Source: Paramoeba atlantica (lineage: Eukaryota > Discosea). Taken from it: a DNA stretch of 61,757 nt. The position numbers and the translations under genes were made by a program. Positions within the stretch are counted from its first letter, which is position 1. Every line of letters begins with the position of its first letter. Positions 1 through 14,309 of this stretch are shown here, one piece after another. The notes under the pieces are model-generated. The model was not told the origin of the DNA, did not search any database, and was given only the letters and a program-made list of their open reading frames with translations. Where the stretch lies: positions 1-61,757 of the forward strand of contig CDRNVI010000181.1 in the NCBI GenBank assembly GCA_977017575.1. The letters run 5' to 3'.

Positions 1-59
1 GATGATTCTACACACTCTCTCTTTTTTTGTGTTTTTCTGTGAAAAATTGGTTAAAATTA

Positions 60-700
60 CTAACACAACATAACCACAACACACACAAAAAAAAAATCAA
101 CAACAATTATAATTACAATCACAAATATCAACAACAAAGAACAAATAACAACAAATAACAACAAGAACAACAACAAATAACAACAAACAACAACAAGAAC
201 AACAACAAGAACAACAAAAATAACAATACGAATAACAAATAACAATAAAAACAATAATAAAAACAATAATAACAACAATAACAATAACAATAACAACAAT
301 AATAACAACAAAAATAACAACAAGAATAACAACAAGAATAACAATACAAATAACAAATAACAACAACAAATAACACAAATAACAACAACAAATAACACAA
401 ATAACAACAAATAACAACAAATAACAACAAATAACAACAAGAATAACAACAAGAACAACAAGAATAACAAGACAAATAACAAATAACAACAACAAATAAC
501 AACAAGAACAAGAATAACAAGACGAATAACAAATAACAATAACAACAATAATAACAACAACAATAATAACAACAATAACAACAACACAAGAACAAGAACA
601 ACAAGAACAACAAGAACAACAAGAATACCAATAACAAATAACAAATAACAACAAATAACAACACAATCAAAATATCACCACCACAACAGCAATACTATTA
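60..700. repeat. AAC/AAT-rich low-complexity DNA
   Basis: The + strand is almost entirely AAC, AAT and CAAATAAC-type short repeats. The Leu/Val/Ile-rich open frames on the minus strand are translations of this repeat and show no domain or start context, so no gene is called. Confidence 0.9.
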
Positions 701-2362
701 ACAAAAACAAAAACAAGCACAAAATAAAAGAAGGAAAAAAGAGAAAAACCTGGCGGTGGCACAATAGTCGGGATTGTTGGGAACGGAGTAATAGAAAAAA
801 AGGCCTGGAGGGAGTCTTCTAATAAAGAAACAAAGATGTCCCCATTCTATTATTAACAATTTAACAATTAACAATGATAATAAAAGCAATAACAATCAAA
901 TAACAACAACAATCATAACAATACAATAATCGTTGAAGTCTCACAATTCACTGAATATTCCATATGACGAACAATGCATACATTCCTTTTTGACATTCGC
1001 ATCTTCACTGAACTTACAATGCAGTCATCTTATTGCGAGGGTTGTCGCAAAGCAATCTCTTCACAATAATAAATCATTCTCTGTTTTCCCAGTTTATTTG
1101 GCCTTGAGGAATTAACGATAATGACAATAATGATTATAAAAAATAGTAACAACAACATAACAATTGCAATCACAATAACAAACCAATAATCATAATAACA
1201 ACAATAACAGCAAATAACCACAACCAACAAACAATAAACAATAAACAACAAACAACAATCACAATCATAAACAACAGCAACAACAACTATAACTTAACTA
1301 CAATCACACAATCACAATCACAACAAACAAAACAAATGTAACACTGAATGACACAACAACAACAAACAAAACGACAAACAAACAAACAAACAAACAAACA
1401 AACAAACAAACAAACCAACAAACCAACAAACCAACAAACCAACAACAAACCAACACAACAGAATAATCACATCATACTAAAAAAGATAAACAAATCCACA
1501 CAATCAAAATAACTAACAAACCAAACACTGAAACACTGAAACAACAAAACATAAAATAAAGGGAAACCTGTGCCACTCATATTTCAAAAAGGCTTGGCTT
1601 GTGATTGGAAGGAGGTCTTTGTAACAAAGGAAACAAAAAAGATGTCCTCGCACTAGTTAAGAGAAGGGGGAGGAGGAAGAATCAGATTTTAGTATCAGAG
1701 AATTTTAATTAATTAAATACTAATAACTAATACAATAACAAAAACACTCTTCCAATAATAACAGATGAGAGAAAAATAAACATCTAAAAAATAAATTATT
1801 GCACCTCCCTAACAACCCCCTAACCCTGCTGGTGGGCACACACATATTATTATATTATCCTAACTAATCAAACCAACCAACGAAACCAATCGCCACAAAA
1901 AGAAAAGAACAAAAACAAATACCAGAAATACCAAAAGCAAAAATAAAACAATAATAAAAAAACAAATTCAACAAGAACAAATTAACAACAAAAACAACAC
2001 ACACACCCTATTTTTAAAACACAAAGATACAAATACAAAAAAAGTAAACTATAAAACACACCAAACACAAACAGAAAAAATAATCCATGCAAAAAAGTAA
2101 CCTTCTCAGTGTGTTGCAAAAAATCTTATTGTTGGGGTCCGATACGTGGTATACCTTTTGTCGAGAAAGTCACATTTTTTTCGAGAAAGAAGACATTTGA
2201 TTTCATTCTGATAGGACATACCACTTAAAGAAGAGGAGAGAGATCCAATCCAATATCACTGTCACCAATCCAAGAAACAAATATTTCAAGAGACAAAGAA
2301 GGTGTCAAGGAACCCCCCAAAAGAAGAAAGCTAAGAAGAAAGAGCTTTTACTTCTCAAAAAA
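701..2362. other. spacer with AAC repeats and two related blocks
   Basis: Non-coding as far as I can see. It contains a (CAAA)n/(CCAA)n run at about 1373-1450. Two similar blocks lie at about 745-850 and 1555-1670: each has an AACCTG start, a GGCCTGG or GGCTTGG middle, a GGAGTCTT or GGAGGTCTTT segment and ends near AAAGATGTCC. They look like diverged copies of one roughly 100-bp unit of unknown nature. Confidence 0.4.
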
Positions 2363-3345
2363 ATGACAAAAAACAGAGGAATAAGGCGCAGCAGCGAGAG
2401 TGGGGAGAGAGAAGGGAGGAGAGAGGGTCTAATCACACACCAACAACACCAAACATGGATTTTTTGGGAAAGGAGAGAGAGAGAGAGAGAGCAGAAACAT
2501 ATATCAGTGGTAAAGTTCTTCGTGAATAACCAACATTTTCAAAAGAGAAGTATCCACCAAACACCACACCATCATCGCCAAAACACGCTCGAAGAAAGGC
2601 CTCTCCTCAGAACACACACACACAAGATCGTCGTCTCAAGAGGGCTAAAAAGAGAAGAGAGATCATCCACCACAAACATCACTCTCTCTATTGGGGTCTC
2701 TCTGGTGATCTTCTCTCCCCCTTTTCACCCACTATCCCTCTATTTGCTCTTTTATGTGGGTGAAACAAAACACCACCCTTTTCCCCCCACTTTTATGTTT
2801 TGTTCCCTTGAAAACTGTGTGAAGGAAAGGGAAGAGAGAAAAGAAAGAGGGGAAAGAAAGAGGGAGAGAGAGAGAGAGAGAAAGGGGGAAAAAATGGTCA
2901 GGAGTGTGAGAGAAGAGAAGTGTGTTTGAGAAAAAAAAAAGGAGAGGAAGAGAGTGAGACACAAACCACCTCTTTATCGCATTCTTTGCTTTTCATCTCC
3001 CTTCATCAAAGAGAGAGAGAGGTTCTTTTTCCCTTCTCCTCTCTCCTCTGTGTGTTAAAAGATGAGGTGAGAGAGAGAGAAGGGGGCAGAGGGGGTGTGA
3101 GGAGAAGAACAAACCCTCACACAACACAAAAAACACAAAACACATACCACCATAAAACTGCGCGATGGTGGTTGGTGAGATTGGCAAAACAAACAAAACA
3201 AATAACACACAAAACAAAACAAAAACAAACAAAAAACAAACAAAAACAAACAGAAAGAAGAGAGCGCTCTCCTCTCTTCTCTCTCACCACAAAAAACAAC
3301 AAAACGCAAAAAAAAAAAAAGAACGAGATTTTTTTGGAGATCTAA
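2363..3345. repeat. GA/CT-rich region upstream of polyubiquitin
   Basis: Alternating GAGAGA tracts, CA-rich tracts and AAACAAA tracts. Open frames on both strands are low-complexity Arg/Glu/Lys or Phe/Ser and are not supported as genes. It may include the promoter of the downstream ubiquitin gene, but I see no TATA element that I would defend. Confidence 0.6.
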
Positions 3346-3418
3346 ATTAAAGGAGGGGGATAGATTCTATTTTTTCCTTTATTTGTAAACTCACCATTTT
3401 CACTGAACGTTTCACTGA

Positions 3419-4264
<846 letters not shown>

Positions 4265-5192
4265 ATATAAATTGAAATTTTAACAAAAATCTTCTTTCTT
4301 TTTGAGACATTCACTCCACCAAAGAGTCATTTTTCTTTTCATAATTTTTTTTTCTTTTTCTAGAATGGCAGTGGAAGAATGACACCCACACAACACACTA
4401 TTTTTCTTTATTCAGTGGTGTGTGGTTGGGGGGTGAAAGATACTTTTTTTCTTCTTCTTCTTCCCCACAATCAGTGTATGTGTGTTGAACATTGGGATTT
4501 TAAGAAGGACCCACACACATAATTAAGAAAAAGATCTTGGGAGGAAGGTGGTGTATTATTGAGATGACAATATTAATATAAAACCACAGACCAATATGTT
4601 GGACCCAAAAAACCCTGAAAAACAGTGCCAGAAAAAGAAGAACAACAAGAAAGAAAAAAAGAAAGAAAAAAAGAAAGAAAAAAAGAAAGAAAAAAAGAAA
4701 AAAAAACCAATGATGAACAATTTTTTTAGAATCCAAGAGCACCAAAGATATTTTGTTTCAAAAAAAAAACGTGGGTATTTCTTTTAACACCAAAACAACA
4801 CACATACAACACACACAACACACAACACCCCAATCCCTCTGGCTGACTGACTGGTGGATCTTCTTTTTTTTTTGTTCATTCTTTTCATTCTCTCTGGGGT
4901 ACTAATTCGAAAAATCAGACCCAGAGAGTATGAAAACTATCAGGAAATAATCCTCTTTTGTGTTGTTTGGTCTCTCCTCTCTTTGCCCTCCTTATCCAAC
5001 TTTGATTGTGTGGCAACTTCTCTCTTTTTCGTTTGTGATTTTTCGAATCTTTTGAACAAAAAAAAACTGAAAAAAAAAAAGAAAACAAAAAGGAAAAAAA
5101 AAAAGAAAAAAAAAAGAGAAAAAAGAGAAAAAAAGAGAAAAAAAGAAAGAAAAAAAGAGAAAAAAAGAAAGAGAAAAAAAAGAAAAGAAAAG
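4265..5192. other. spacer between polyubiquitin and 5S rRNA
   Basis: T/A-rich DNA with CA and TTC runs, (GAAAAA)n at 4635-4700 and an A/G tract at 5060-5190. It contains one copy of the dispersed hairpin motif (4886-4932). No gene is supported. Confidence 0.6.
4886..4932. repeat. dispersed hairpin motif, copy 1
   Basis: Inverted repeat with arms CTCTCTGGG and CCCAGAGAG around a loop containing CTAATTCGAAAAATC. The same arms and a related loop recur at 12355, 35513 and 40628. Confidence 0.7.
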
Positions 5193-5310
5193 GTCTTCAG
5201 CACTCGGGATTCGAATGTGGTCACCCACCATTCTACTAACCGAGCCCACAGCTGCTTAACTTCCGAGTTCTAATGGGATCGGGTGCTTTCAACTGGGTAT
5301 GACCGAAGAC
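5193..5310 (-). rRNA. 5S ribosomal RNA
   Basis: 118-nt 5S gene read right to left. The ends pair (GTCTTC with GAAGAC), and the internal control region has AGTTAAGCAGCTGTGGGC and a box C-like GGTGGGTGACC. A T-rich run follows the 3' end on the transcribed strand, consistent with RNA polymerase III termination. It differs from the copy at 14192 by one C/T change in the CCCATCAGAACTCGG segment. Confidence 0.93.
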
Positions 5311-7000
5311 ATTTTCTCTTCTTTTTTTTCTCCTTTTATAATTCTCTGATTAGTTCAAAAGAGAGAAAAAGAAAAGAGAAAGAGAAGCTCCTCCCTCCCA
5401 TGGAGGAGAGAAAAATCACCAAAAAAAAACAAGAAAGGGAGGGAGAAAAAAAAACCAAAAAAATTAACCTTGATACAAAGATCCACCTTTTTTTTGTTTT
5501 TTTTTGGAGGGGTGGGGTGGAGGTGGTGGGGGTGAAGATCAAACATGCCACACATACACCACACATTTTTTTCTCTCTCTCTCTCTCTCCTCCTCTTCTC
5601 TTGTGGACGGACAGTGAGTGGTCAGGGTTTTCGAACTTTTTCCCTTCCTCCTCTTCTCTCCAAGTCCAGTCCTTTGAGAGAAGAACAATTTATCAATCCT
5701 TTGCGCTCTGAAAAGTAAAAATAAGAATGGGTGATGAAAGAAAAAAGAGAAACAAGAAGAGAAAAAAGAGAGAAAGAGAATAGAACCTAACACAGGATCA
5801 GGGTGTGTGATAATAATAACAAAAAAAACACGATGTTCCCTTGGGGGGAGACAAACAAAGAGAAGAGGAGAGGAGAGGAGAGAAGAGAAGAGAGAAAAGA
5901 GAAGAGAGAAAAGAGAAGAGAGAAGAGAGGAGAGAAGAAAGAAGAAAGAAGAGAGAACGGGAGAGAACGGGAGAGAACGGCGGTTTCAGGGAAATAAAAC
6001 AAGGGAGGTGTCCCCAAAAAGGAGGTGTCCCTTGACATTTTCCTTTTACGTGCAAGAAGATGACGTGTCAATTCTTTTCTGATTCTCAGAATCCGATATT
6101 TCAGCAACACACGGCTTCTTCTTTTTTTTGGTTTTCCCCCACAGCGGAAAAAAAGGCCCCTGAATTTACCACTTCTACCAGAAAAGGGGTCATTTGAAAA
6201 GGGGGTCTTTTCTGCTGCTACTTTCTTGAAATGGAGCAATCAATTCCCCAAAAAAGGGTAAAATTGGTTTGGAAAGAAATAATATTTTATTTTTCAAGAG
6301 AAACCAATCCGTCCTTTGGAATGGGAGGATGGATTGGTTCAGGAGGATAAAAAAGAGGTTCTGGTTCTGTTTTGACATCTTTCTCAATTTTTGGGGGGGA
6401 GGATCACTTGGTGATTTTCCTGGAAGGTTTTCGTCATTTTGAAACTTCCTTCGCGTAGAATTAAAATTCCGCTTTGTAACCGCGTACTTCCTATCAGGTT
6501 TTCGTTTCCCCATCCGAAAATGTCCACAAAAAAACTGGGTGTAAACTGTAGTTTAGATATCTGGGAATGAAAAAAAGATACCATTTTGCTCAGAAGTGAT
6601 GGGCATTTTGAGATTTGGCTCCAATGGCAGAACCTCTCAAAAGGCCAAAAACCATCAAAATCAAACACACATACAAAGAAACCAAAAAACTAATTCGATC
6701 AGATCGTAGAGTATCACAAAAGAAACCTTGTTGTAAATTTTGAGCACTAAAAGGGCAAAAATCGAACACGAAAACCTTCCAACGGAAAACAAGGAATTCT
6801 GTGGCGAAGAAAGCAGGAAAACCACACGAAAAAAAAGGAAAGAAAAGTTGTCCACAATAGGGTCTGGTCAAATTCAGCACTGTTTTTTCTGCTGTGCGAA
6901 TTTGCGAGATGATGGTGGTGTGTGTTCGAGAAGAGAGGTGGGAGCCACACAACAATTTTTCATTTTCATTTTTTCAAGAAACAAAAACAAAAACAAAAAG
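5311..7000. other. spacer upstream of HSP70
   Basis: Contains a GAGAGGAGA tract at 5855-5960 and mixed sequence from 6000 to 7000. The open frames here are low-complexity or lack recognisable features. The last 100 bp, ending in AAACAAAAACAAAAAG, is probably the HSP70 leader. Confidence 0.6.
6925..6932. promoter_or_regulatory. possible heat-shock element
   Basis: TTCGAGAA matches the two-unit core TTCnnGAA bound by heat-shock factor, about 70 bp before the HSP70 start codon. Another GAAnnTTC (GAAACTTC) lies near 6441-6448. Short motifs like these occur by chance; position is the main support. Confidence 0.35.
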
Positions 7001-9073
<2,073 letters not shown>

Positions 9074-9595
9074 AATTTTGTTGAACTTTCCTTTTGTACA
9101 AAATAAATAAATTATTGGTTGAAAAATATTTATTATTAAAATGATTTTTTTTCTCTCTCTCTTTTGGAACTCTCACAGTTCACTTGGAACAACACAACAA
9201 TCTCAACAAAAGGAGAGGAGATCTCTCACACACAAACACTCCAATAATCCCCACCCCGACTACCTTTTTTTTCTCTTGCCCACTTCATATCAACATCTTT
9301 TCTCTTTCTTTTTGTTGTTTTTTCTCTCCTTGAGAACCATCTCCTTAAAAATAGGGAAATCAGATCAATCTGGTGATCTCTTTTTGTCCTGCCCCTCTTT
9401 TTCAGTTAAAAACACACCTCCTCTTTTTGAATTTCCCCCCACCACACTCTCGCTGCTGCATACGTGCTTGAAAATCCCCAAAGAGGCTGCAATATTTGTT
9501 TTGTACACAAATATTATAGTCTTTTTGGCTTCAATAAAAAGATTAAAGGTACATGTTACACACACACTACTCCTCAGGGAAAGGGGGGAAAAAAA
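9074..9595. other. HSP70 3' flank
   Basis: AT-rich 3' flank with AATAAATAAATTATT shortly after the stop, plausible for 3' end formation. No further gene is visible. Confidence 0.5.
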
Positions 9596-10504
9596 GTAAG
9601 AGAGGAGGAAAAAAAAGAAAAAACAAAAACAAAAAAAAAAAAGAAAAAAACAAAAAGAAAAAAGAAAAAAAACAAAAAAGAAAAAGAAGAAAAAAGAAAA
9701 AGGAAAAAAAAAGGAAAAAAGAAGAGGGAAAGAGAAAAGAAAGGGTCAAAAGAAAAAAAAAAGAAAAGGAAAAGGAAAGGGAAAAGGAAAAAAAAAAGAG
9801 AAAAATAAACAAAAAAACTAATAAAAACAAAAGAAAAAAAAGAAAAAAAAAAAAGAAAAAAGAAAGAAAAAGAAAAAAAAGAGAAAAAAAGAGAAGATCA
9901 AAGAAAAAAAGAAAGAAAAAAGAAAAAAGAAAAAGAAAAAAGGAAAAGAAAAAAAAAGGAAAGGAAGGGGAAAAGAGAAAGAGAAAAAAGAAAACCAACA
10001 ATTTTCTTTTTATTTTCGCTTTGTCAAGAAAAGAAAGGAGAAAGAGGAGGAAAAGGAAAAAAAACAAAAAAAAACAAAAAAAAAACAAAAAACAAAAAAA
10101 AGAAAAGAAAACAAGGGAAAAAAATAAAATAAAAAAAACAAAAAAACAAAAAAAAAACAAAGAAAAGAAAAGAAAAGAAAAGAACAATAAACAAAAACAA
10201 ACAAAAACAAACAAAAACAAAAAAAAGGAAAAAAAAGGAAAAAAAAGGAAAAAAAGGAAAAGGAAAAAAGAAAAAAAGAAAGAAAAGAAAAAAGAAAAAA
10301 CAAAGACAGAAAAAAAAGGAAAAAAAAAGAAAAAAAAGGAAAAGAAAAAAAGAAAAAGAAAAGAAAGAAAAGAAAAAAAGAAAAGCAAAGACAGAAAAGA
10401 AAGAAAAAAGAGAAAAAAAAGAAAAAAAAAGAAAAAAAGAAAAACAAAGACAGAAAAGAAAAAGAAAAGAAAAAAGAAAAGAAAGAAAAAAAAAAAAAAA
10501 GAAA

Positions 10505-10535
<31 letters not shown>

Positions 10536-11165
10536 AAAGAAAAAAAAAAAACTGTGAAGAAAAAGGATCTTTTTTGATACGTGATTTCACTCTTTTCTAA
10601 TTCAACAACTTCACTGTTTTAAAAGGAAAGAAAGAGAAGGAAAGAAAAGAAAAGAGAAGGAGAAAGAGGGGAAAGAGGGGAGAAGATTAAAAAGAGGAAA
10701 GATAAAAGATAAAGAAGACAAAAAAACAAAAGATAAAAGAAAAAAAAAGAAAAAAGAGAAAAAAAAAAGAGAAAAAAAAAGAGAAAAAAAGAAAAAAAAG
10801 AAAAAGAAAAAACAAAGAAAAAACAAAGAAAAACAAAGAAAAAAACCAATAAAGAAAAAAGGACCATTTTTGATACGTAAATTACACTCTCTTCGATTAA
10901 ACAACTTTCCTGTGTTAAGGAGAAAAGAAAGAGAAAGAGAAGGAAAAAGGGAAGAAAAAGAGAAGAGAAGGGAAGAGAGGGGAAAAGATTGAAAAGAGGA
11001 AAGATAAAGAGGAAAAGATAAAGAGGAAAAATAAAGAGGAAAAGAAAAAGAAAAAAGAAAAAAGAAAAAGGAAAAAAGAAAAAAGAAAAAAGAAAAAAGA
11101 AAAAAAAGAAAAAAAGAAAAAGAAAAAAGAAAAAAAAGAAAGAAAGAAAAAAAACCGCAAGAAAA
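9596..11165. repeat. long polypurine (A/G) tract
   Basis: About 1.5 kb of almost pure A and G on the + strand. The Lys/Arg/Glu frames (+) and Phe/Leu/Ser frames (-) are translations of the tract. It is interrupted by two mixed-sequence islands at 10556-10622 and 10852-10917 that resemble each other (both contain TTTTGATACGT, then a CACTCT segment, then an AACAACTT segment). Confidence 0.9.
10852..10917 (-). other. duplicated island in purine tract, possible micro-exon
   Basis: On the minus strand this island lies between a splice-acceptor-like TTAACACAG and a donor-like ATG-GTCC, with pyrimidine tracts on both sides. Reading GKLFNRRECNLRIKNG is open. A diverged copy at 10556-10622 has an in-frame TAG. 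This resembles the single-exon islands in the LRR region at 37-40 kb, but no family is recognisable. Confidence 0.25.
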
Positions 11166-11199
11166 AAGAGAAAACAATTTTACTTCACCCCTTTTCCTA

Positions 11200-12275
11200 C
11201 TCCTTGCTCATCACCTCCTTGCTCATCACCTTCTTGCCCAGCACCTCCTTCCTACTCCTTGCTCATCACCTCCTTCTCTCTTCCCTCCTTCTCTCTTCCC
11301 TCCTTCCCTCTTCCTTCCCTCTTCCTTCCCTCTTCTTTCCCTCTTCCTTCCCTCCTTCCTCCTCATCACCTCCTCCCTCTTCCTTCCCTCCTTCCCTCTT
11401 CCTTTCCTCTTTCTTCCCTCCTCTTTCCCTCCTCCCTTCTCTCCTTCCTCTTTCCTTTTAATTTTTTTTTTAATTTCTCTTTTTTCTTTTTTCTTTCTTT
11501 TTTCTTTTTTTTTTCTTTTTCCTCTTTTCTTCCCTCTCCTTTCGCTCTTTCCTCTCTTTCCTCTTTCCTCTCTTTCCTCTCTTTCCAGTCTCTTTCTCTC
11601 TTGGAAATATTTATTTTAGCACAAAAAAAAAGATTTAGGGTTCATAATTTTTGTTGGTTTTTTTTTTGTTTTGCCTTTTCTTCTCTTCTCTTCTCTTTTT
11701 CTCTCTTCTCTCTTCTCTTCTTTCTCTTCTCTCTTCTTTCTCTTCTCTCTTCTTTCTCTCTTCTCTTCTTTCTTTCTTCTCTTCTTTCTCTCTCTTCTCT
11801 CTTCTCTCTTCTCTTTTTCTTTTTTCTTTTTCTCTTTTCTTTTTCTCTTTTCTCTTTTTATTCCTTCTTTTTCTTTCTCTTTCTCAAACTTTTTCGCCCT
11901 TTATGAATGGGACTGGATGGGTTCTCTCTTTTACTTCTTTTATTTCTTTACTTTTCTGTTTTTTTCTTCTCTTTTTCACTTTTATCTCTTCTCTTTTTTC
12001 ACTTTTTCACTTTTTCTCTTTTTTGTTTCTCTTTTTCTTGTTCCCCTTTTTCTCGTTCCCCTTTCTTCCCTTTTTTGATAGGGTTCTCTCTTTTCTTTTT
12101 TCCCCCCTTTTTTCTTTTTCTCTTCTTTTCTTTTCTTTTTGTTGATTTTTTTCCTTTTGTTTTTGATTTCTTCTTCACAGTTTCTCGTTTTTCTCTTTCT
12201 TTTTCTTTCTATTTTCTCTTTCTCTTCTCTCTCTTTCCCCCCTTCCCTTTCTTTTCCTTTTTCTTTTTTGAAAAA
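11200..12275. repeat. long polypyrimidine (C/T) tract
   Basis: About 1.1 kb of almost pure C and T on the + strand, with CTTCCCTC units at 11280-11460 and TTCTCTTC units after 11690. It follows directly after the purine tract, so the two could pair imperfectly. The Ser/Leu/Phe frames are not genes. Confidence 0.9.
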
Positions 12276-12354
12276 ATGAGATGGTCTTACAGATAAGTGA
12301 ATCTTCAAAAAAAAAGAAAAGACAAAAGAGATGTTTTTATTTGGGAAAGATGAT

Positions 12355-12400
12355 GTATTCTCTGGGTCCGGATTTTCACAAATTAGCACCCAGAGAGTAT
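12355..12400. repeat. dispersed hairpin motif, copy 2
   Basis: Arms TTCTCTGGGT and ACCCAGAGAGTAT. The reverse complement of the loop reads TGCTAATTTGTGAAAATCC, matching copy 3 at 35513. It lies about 240 bp past the end of the PB1/coiled-coil gene. Confidence 0.7.
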
Positions 12401-12644
12401 CAAGATCTCTACCCTAACTGTCTATCTGACACATTCTTTTTGACGAAAAAAGAAAGGAGAAAAATTACAATGAAATCACCAACAGAGAAAAGAAGAGGAG
12501 TGAATAAAGAAAAAAGAAAAAAGAAAAAAGAAAAAAGAAAAAAGAACACAAAAGAAGAGATTTTGTTATTTATTTTCATCTTCTCTCCTTTGGAGGAGAA
12601 TTGAAAAACTTCTTTTTTAAACCATGTGGTGGGGAAGAAGAACA

Positions 12645-13549
12645 TCAAGTTCCTTTTCTCTTCTTCATAAACATTTTGTCTTTTTCTTCTTCTTCTTTTG
12701 GTTCAGTCGCCAACCTCTCTGTGATTTCTTCCAAATGTTTCTTGAGAATAATTTCTGTTTCCATCATCTTTTTTGACTTCTTTTCTTTTGCTTCAAGATT
12801 ACAAAGTTTTCTTTCGATGTTTCGTCGTTGGTTTTGAAGCTTTCTTGATTGCCCAAATGATCTTGGTTTACCACAATCTTCCTCTTCCTCTTCTTCCTCT
12901 TCTTCCTCTTCTTCCTCTTCTTCCTTAGAGGATTGGATTTCTTCAATCTCCTCTTCCTCTTGTTTGTTTCCAACAATGTCCTTTTGACTTTTCAAATCAA
13001 CAAGGTTCTCTCGAACTTGGGTTTTGTTTTCAGTCAACCGTTCCTTTCTTTGTTGGAGAGCCACGATCTTTTCTTCAAGAACATCAATCTGATCTGCCAG
13101 TTTCTTGTCACGTTTACTGAGAATTTCAATCTCCTTCTCTCTCTTCTGTTGTTCCTTGAGTCTTTTCTGAGGGTTCTCAGAAACTTCATCCCCCACTTTC
13201 TCAACCTTCTTCTCTCCATCACCACCCACTCAATTTTCGACCTCTTGGATCTCCTTTTCGGTTTCTTCTTCGACTTGACTCTCCTGCTTTTGTTGTCTTG
13301 TTCTTTTTTGGGAGAACAAACAAAGTGTCTTCCAAGTCTTGATCACGTTTCAAAGACAACATCACACTCATCATCAAGATAGAACACTCGAACTGCAGTT
13401 GAAGTTCCGTACACATCCTGGATCTTCCTTCGGAGACTTCGAAAGTCTTGAGCTTGAACAGAACACACTCTTCCATTCTCAGTGTTTTGGACTTCCCACC
13501 ACTCTTCTTCTCTTTCGACAATCGACATCAATTGAATTCTCATCACCAT
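12645..13549 (-). CDS. PB1-domain and coiled-coil protein, with frame changes
   Basis: Starts at ATG 13549. The N-terminal part has a PB1-like fold: a basic patch with FRSLRRKIQ, then RVFYLDDECDVVFET and, in the next frame, DQDLEDTLF, the expected acidic OPCA-type motif. PB1 domains make protein-protein contacts. Residues downstream form a long coiled coil with heptads (LADQIDVLEEKIVALQQRK) and a run of 15 Glu. Joining FET to DQDLED needs one nucleotide to be skipped at ACG-TGA (13343-13345), and a second +1 change is needed between about 13306 and 13220. Another TGA (13230-13232) lies in frame in the coiled-coil frame. The ORF ends at TGA 12645; the next TAA is about 80 bp further. It could be a pseudogene, a spliced gene with short introns I have misread, or programmed frameshifting. 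Confidence 0.6.
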
Positions 13550-13559
13550 ATTTTGATTG

Positions 13560-14191
13560 ATTGTTGTTGTTTTTTCTGTTTCAAGTTATCCAGAAAAAGA
13601 AATGTTTTGAATTAAAAACAAAACCTGAGGGTGTGGTTGATTGTGTTTGTTGTCGTTCACGAGGGAATGAGAGGGGGGGGGGGTGTGGCGAGAAGGAACA
13701 CCAATCAAAATTGAACAAAAAAAAACAAAAAAAAATCACTGAAAGAACAACCAAAAACACACACACAGAAAAAAAAAAAGAAAAAAAGGGCTGATAGGAC
13801 CTGAAATAGAGGTCCATCATATTCGGACCCAAAATAGAGGTCCGTTTTTCTTTTTTTGTTTTTGTTTTTTTGTTCGTTTGTTTTTTTTTGGTTTTCCTCA
13901 GTCTTTCTTTTTCCTCTTTCTCTTTTCTTCTGTCTTTCTTTCTTATCTTTCTTTTTGTGGGTTGTTAATTTTTTTTCCTTCTCTTTCTTTGTTTTTTCTT
14001 TATTTTTTTCTTTCTTTTTTTTGAAATTCCACCACTTTTTCTCTCTTTCCATTGAGGTTTTTTCTCTTTTCTCTTTTCTCTTTTCTTTTTTCTTTTTTCT
14101 TCTTTCTTTTCTCTCATCTTTCTTTTCTCTTTCTCTTTTCTTTTTATTAATTTGGATTGATATTAAAAGAAGAAAAAAAAGAAGAGAAAGT
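13560..14191. other. spacer, pyrimidine-rich
   Basis: Mixed sequence and CT/T tracts between the PB1 gene and the plus-strand 5S gene. A pair of related AGGTCC segments lies at 13795-13845. No gene is supported. Confidence 0.6.
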
Positions 14192-14309
14192 GTCTTCGGT
14201 CATACCCAGTTGAAAGCACCCGATCCCATCAGAACTCGGAAGTTAAGCAGCTGTGGGCTCGGTTAGTAGAATGGTGGGTGACCACATTCGAATCCCGAGT
14301 GCTGAAGAC
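14192..14309 (+). rRNA. 5S ribosomal RNA
   Basis: 118-nt gene with paired ends GTCTTC and GAAGAC, AGTTAAGCAGCTGTGGGC and GGTGGGTGACC. T-rich DNA follows immediately. This copy has the more usual CCCATCAGAACTCGG. A non-LTR retroelement in the opposite orientation ends in poly(A) (poly(T) on this strand) about 70 bp downstream. Confidence 0.94.

Noticed and set aside
5787..6239. 150-codon minus-strand ORF upstream of HSP70
   Set aside because: Half is a GAGAGA-type tract and the rest has no recognisable feature.
9553..10557. 334-codon Lys/Glu/Arg open frame
   Set aside because: Pure purine tract without start context, domain or codon variety; the opposite strand is open too.
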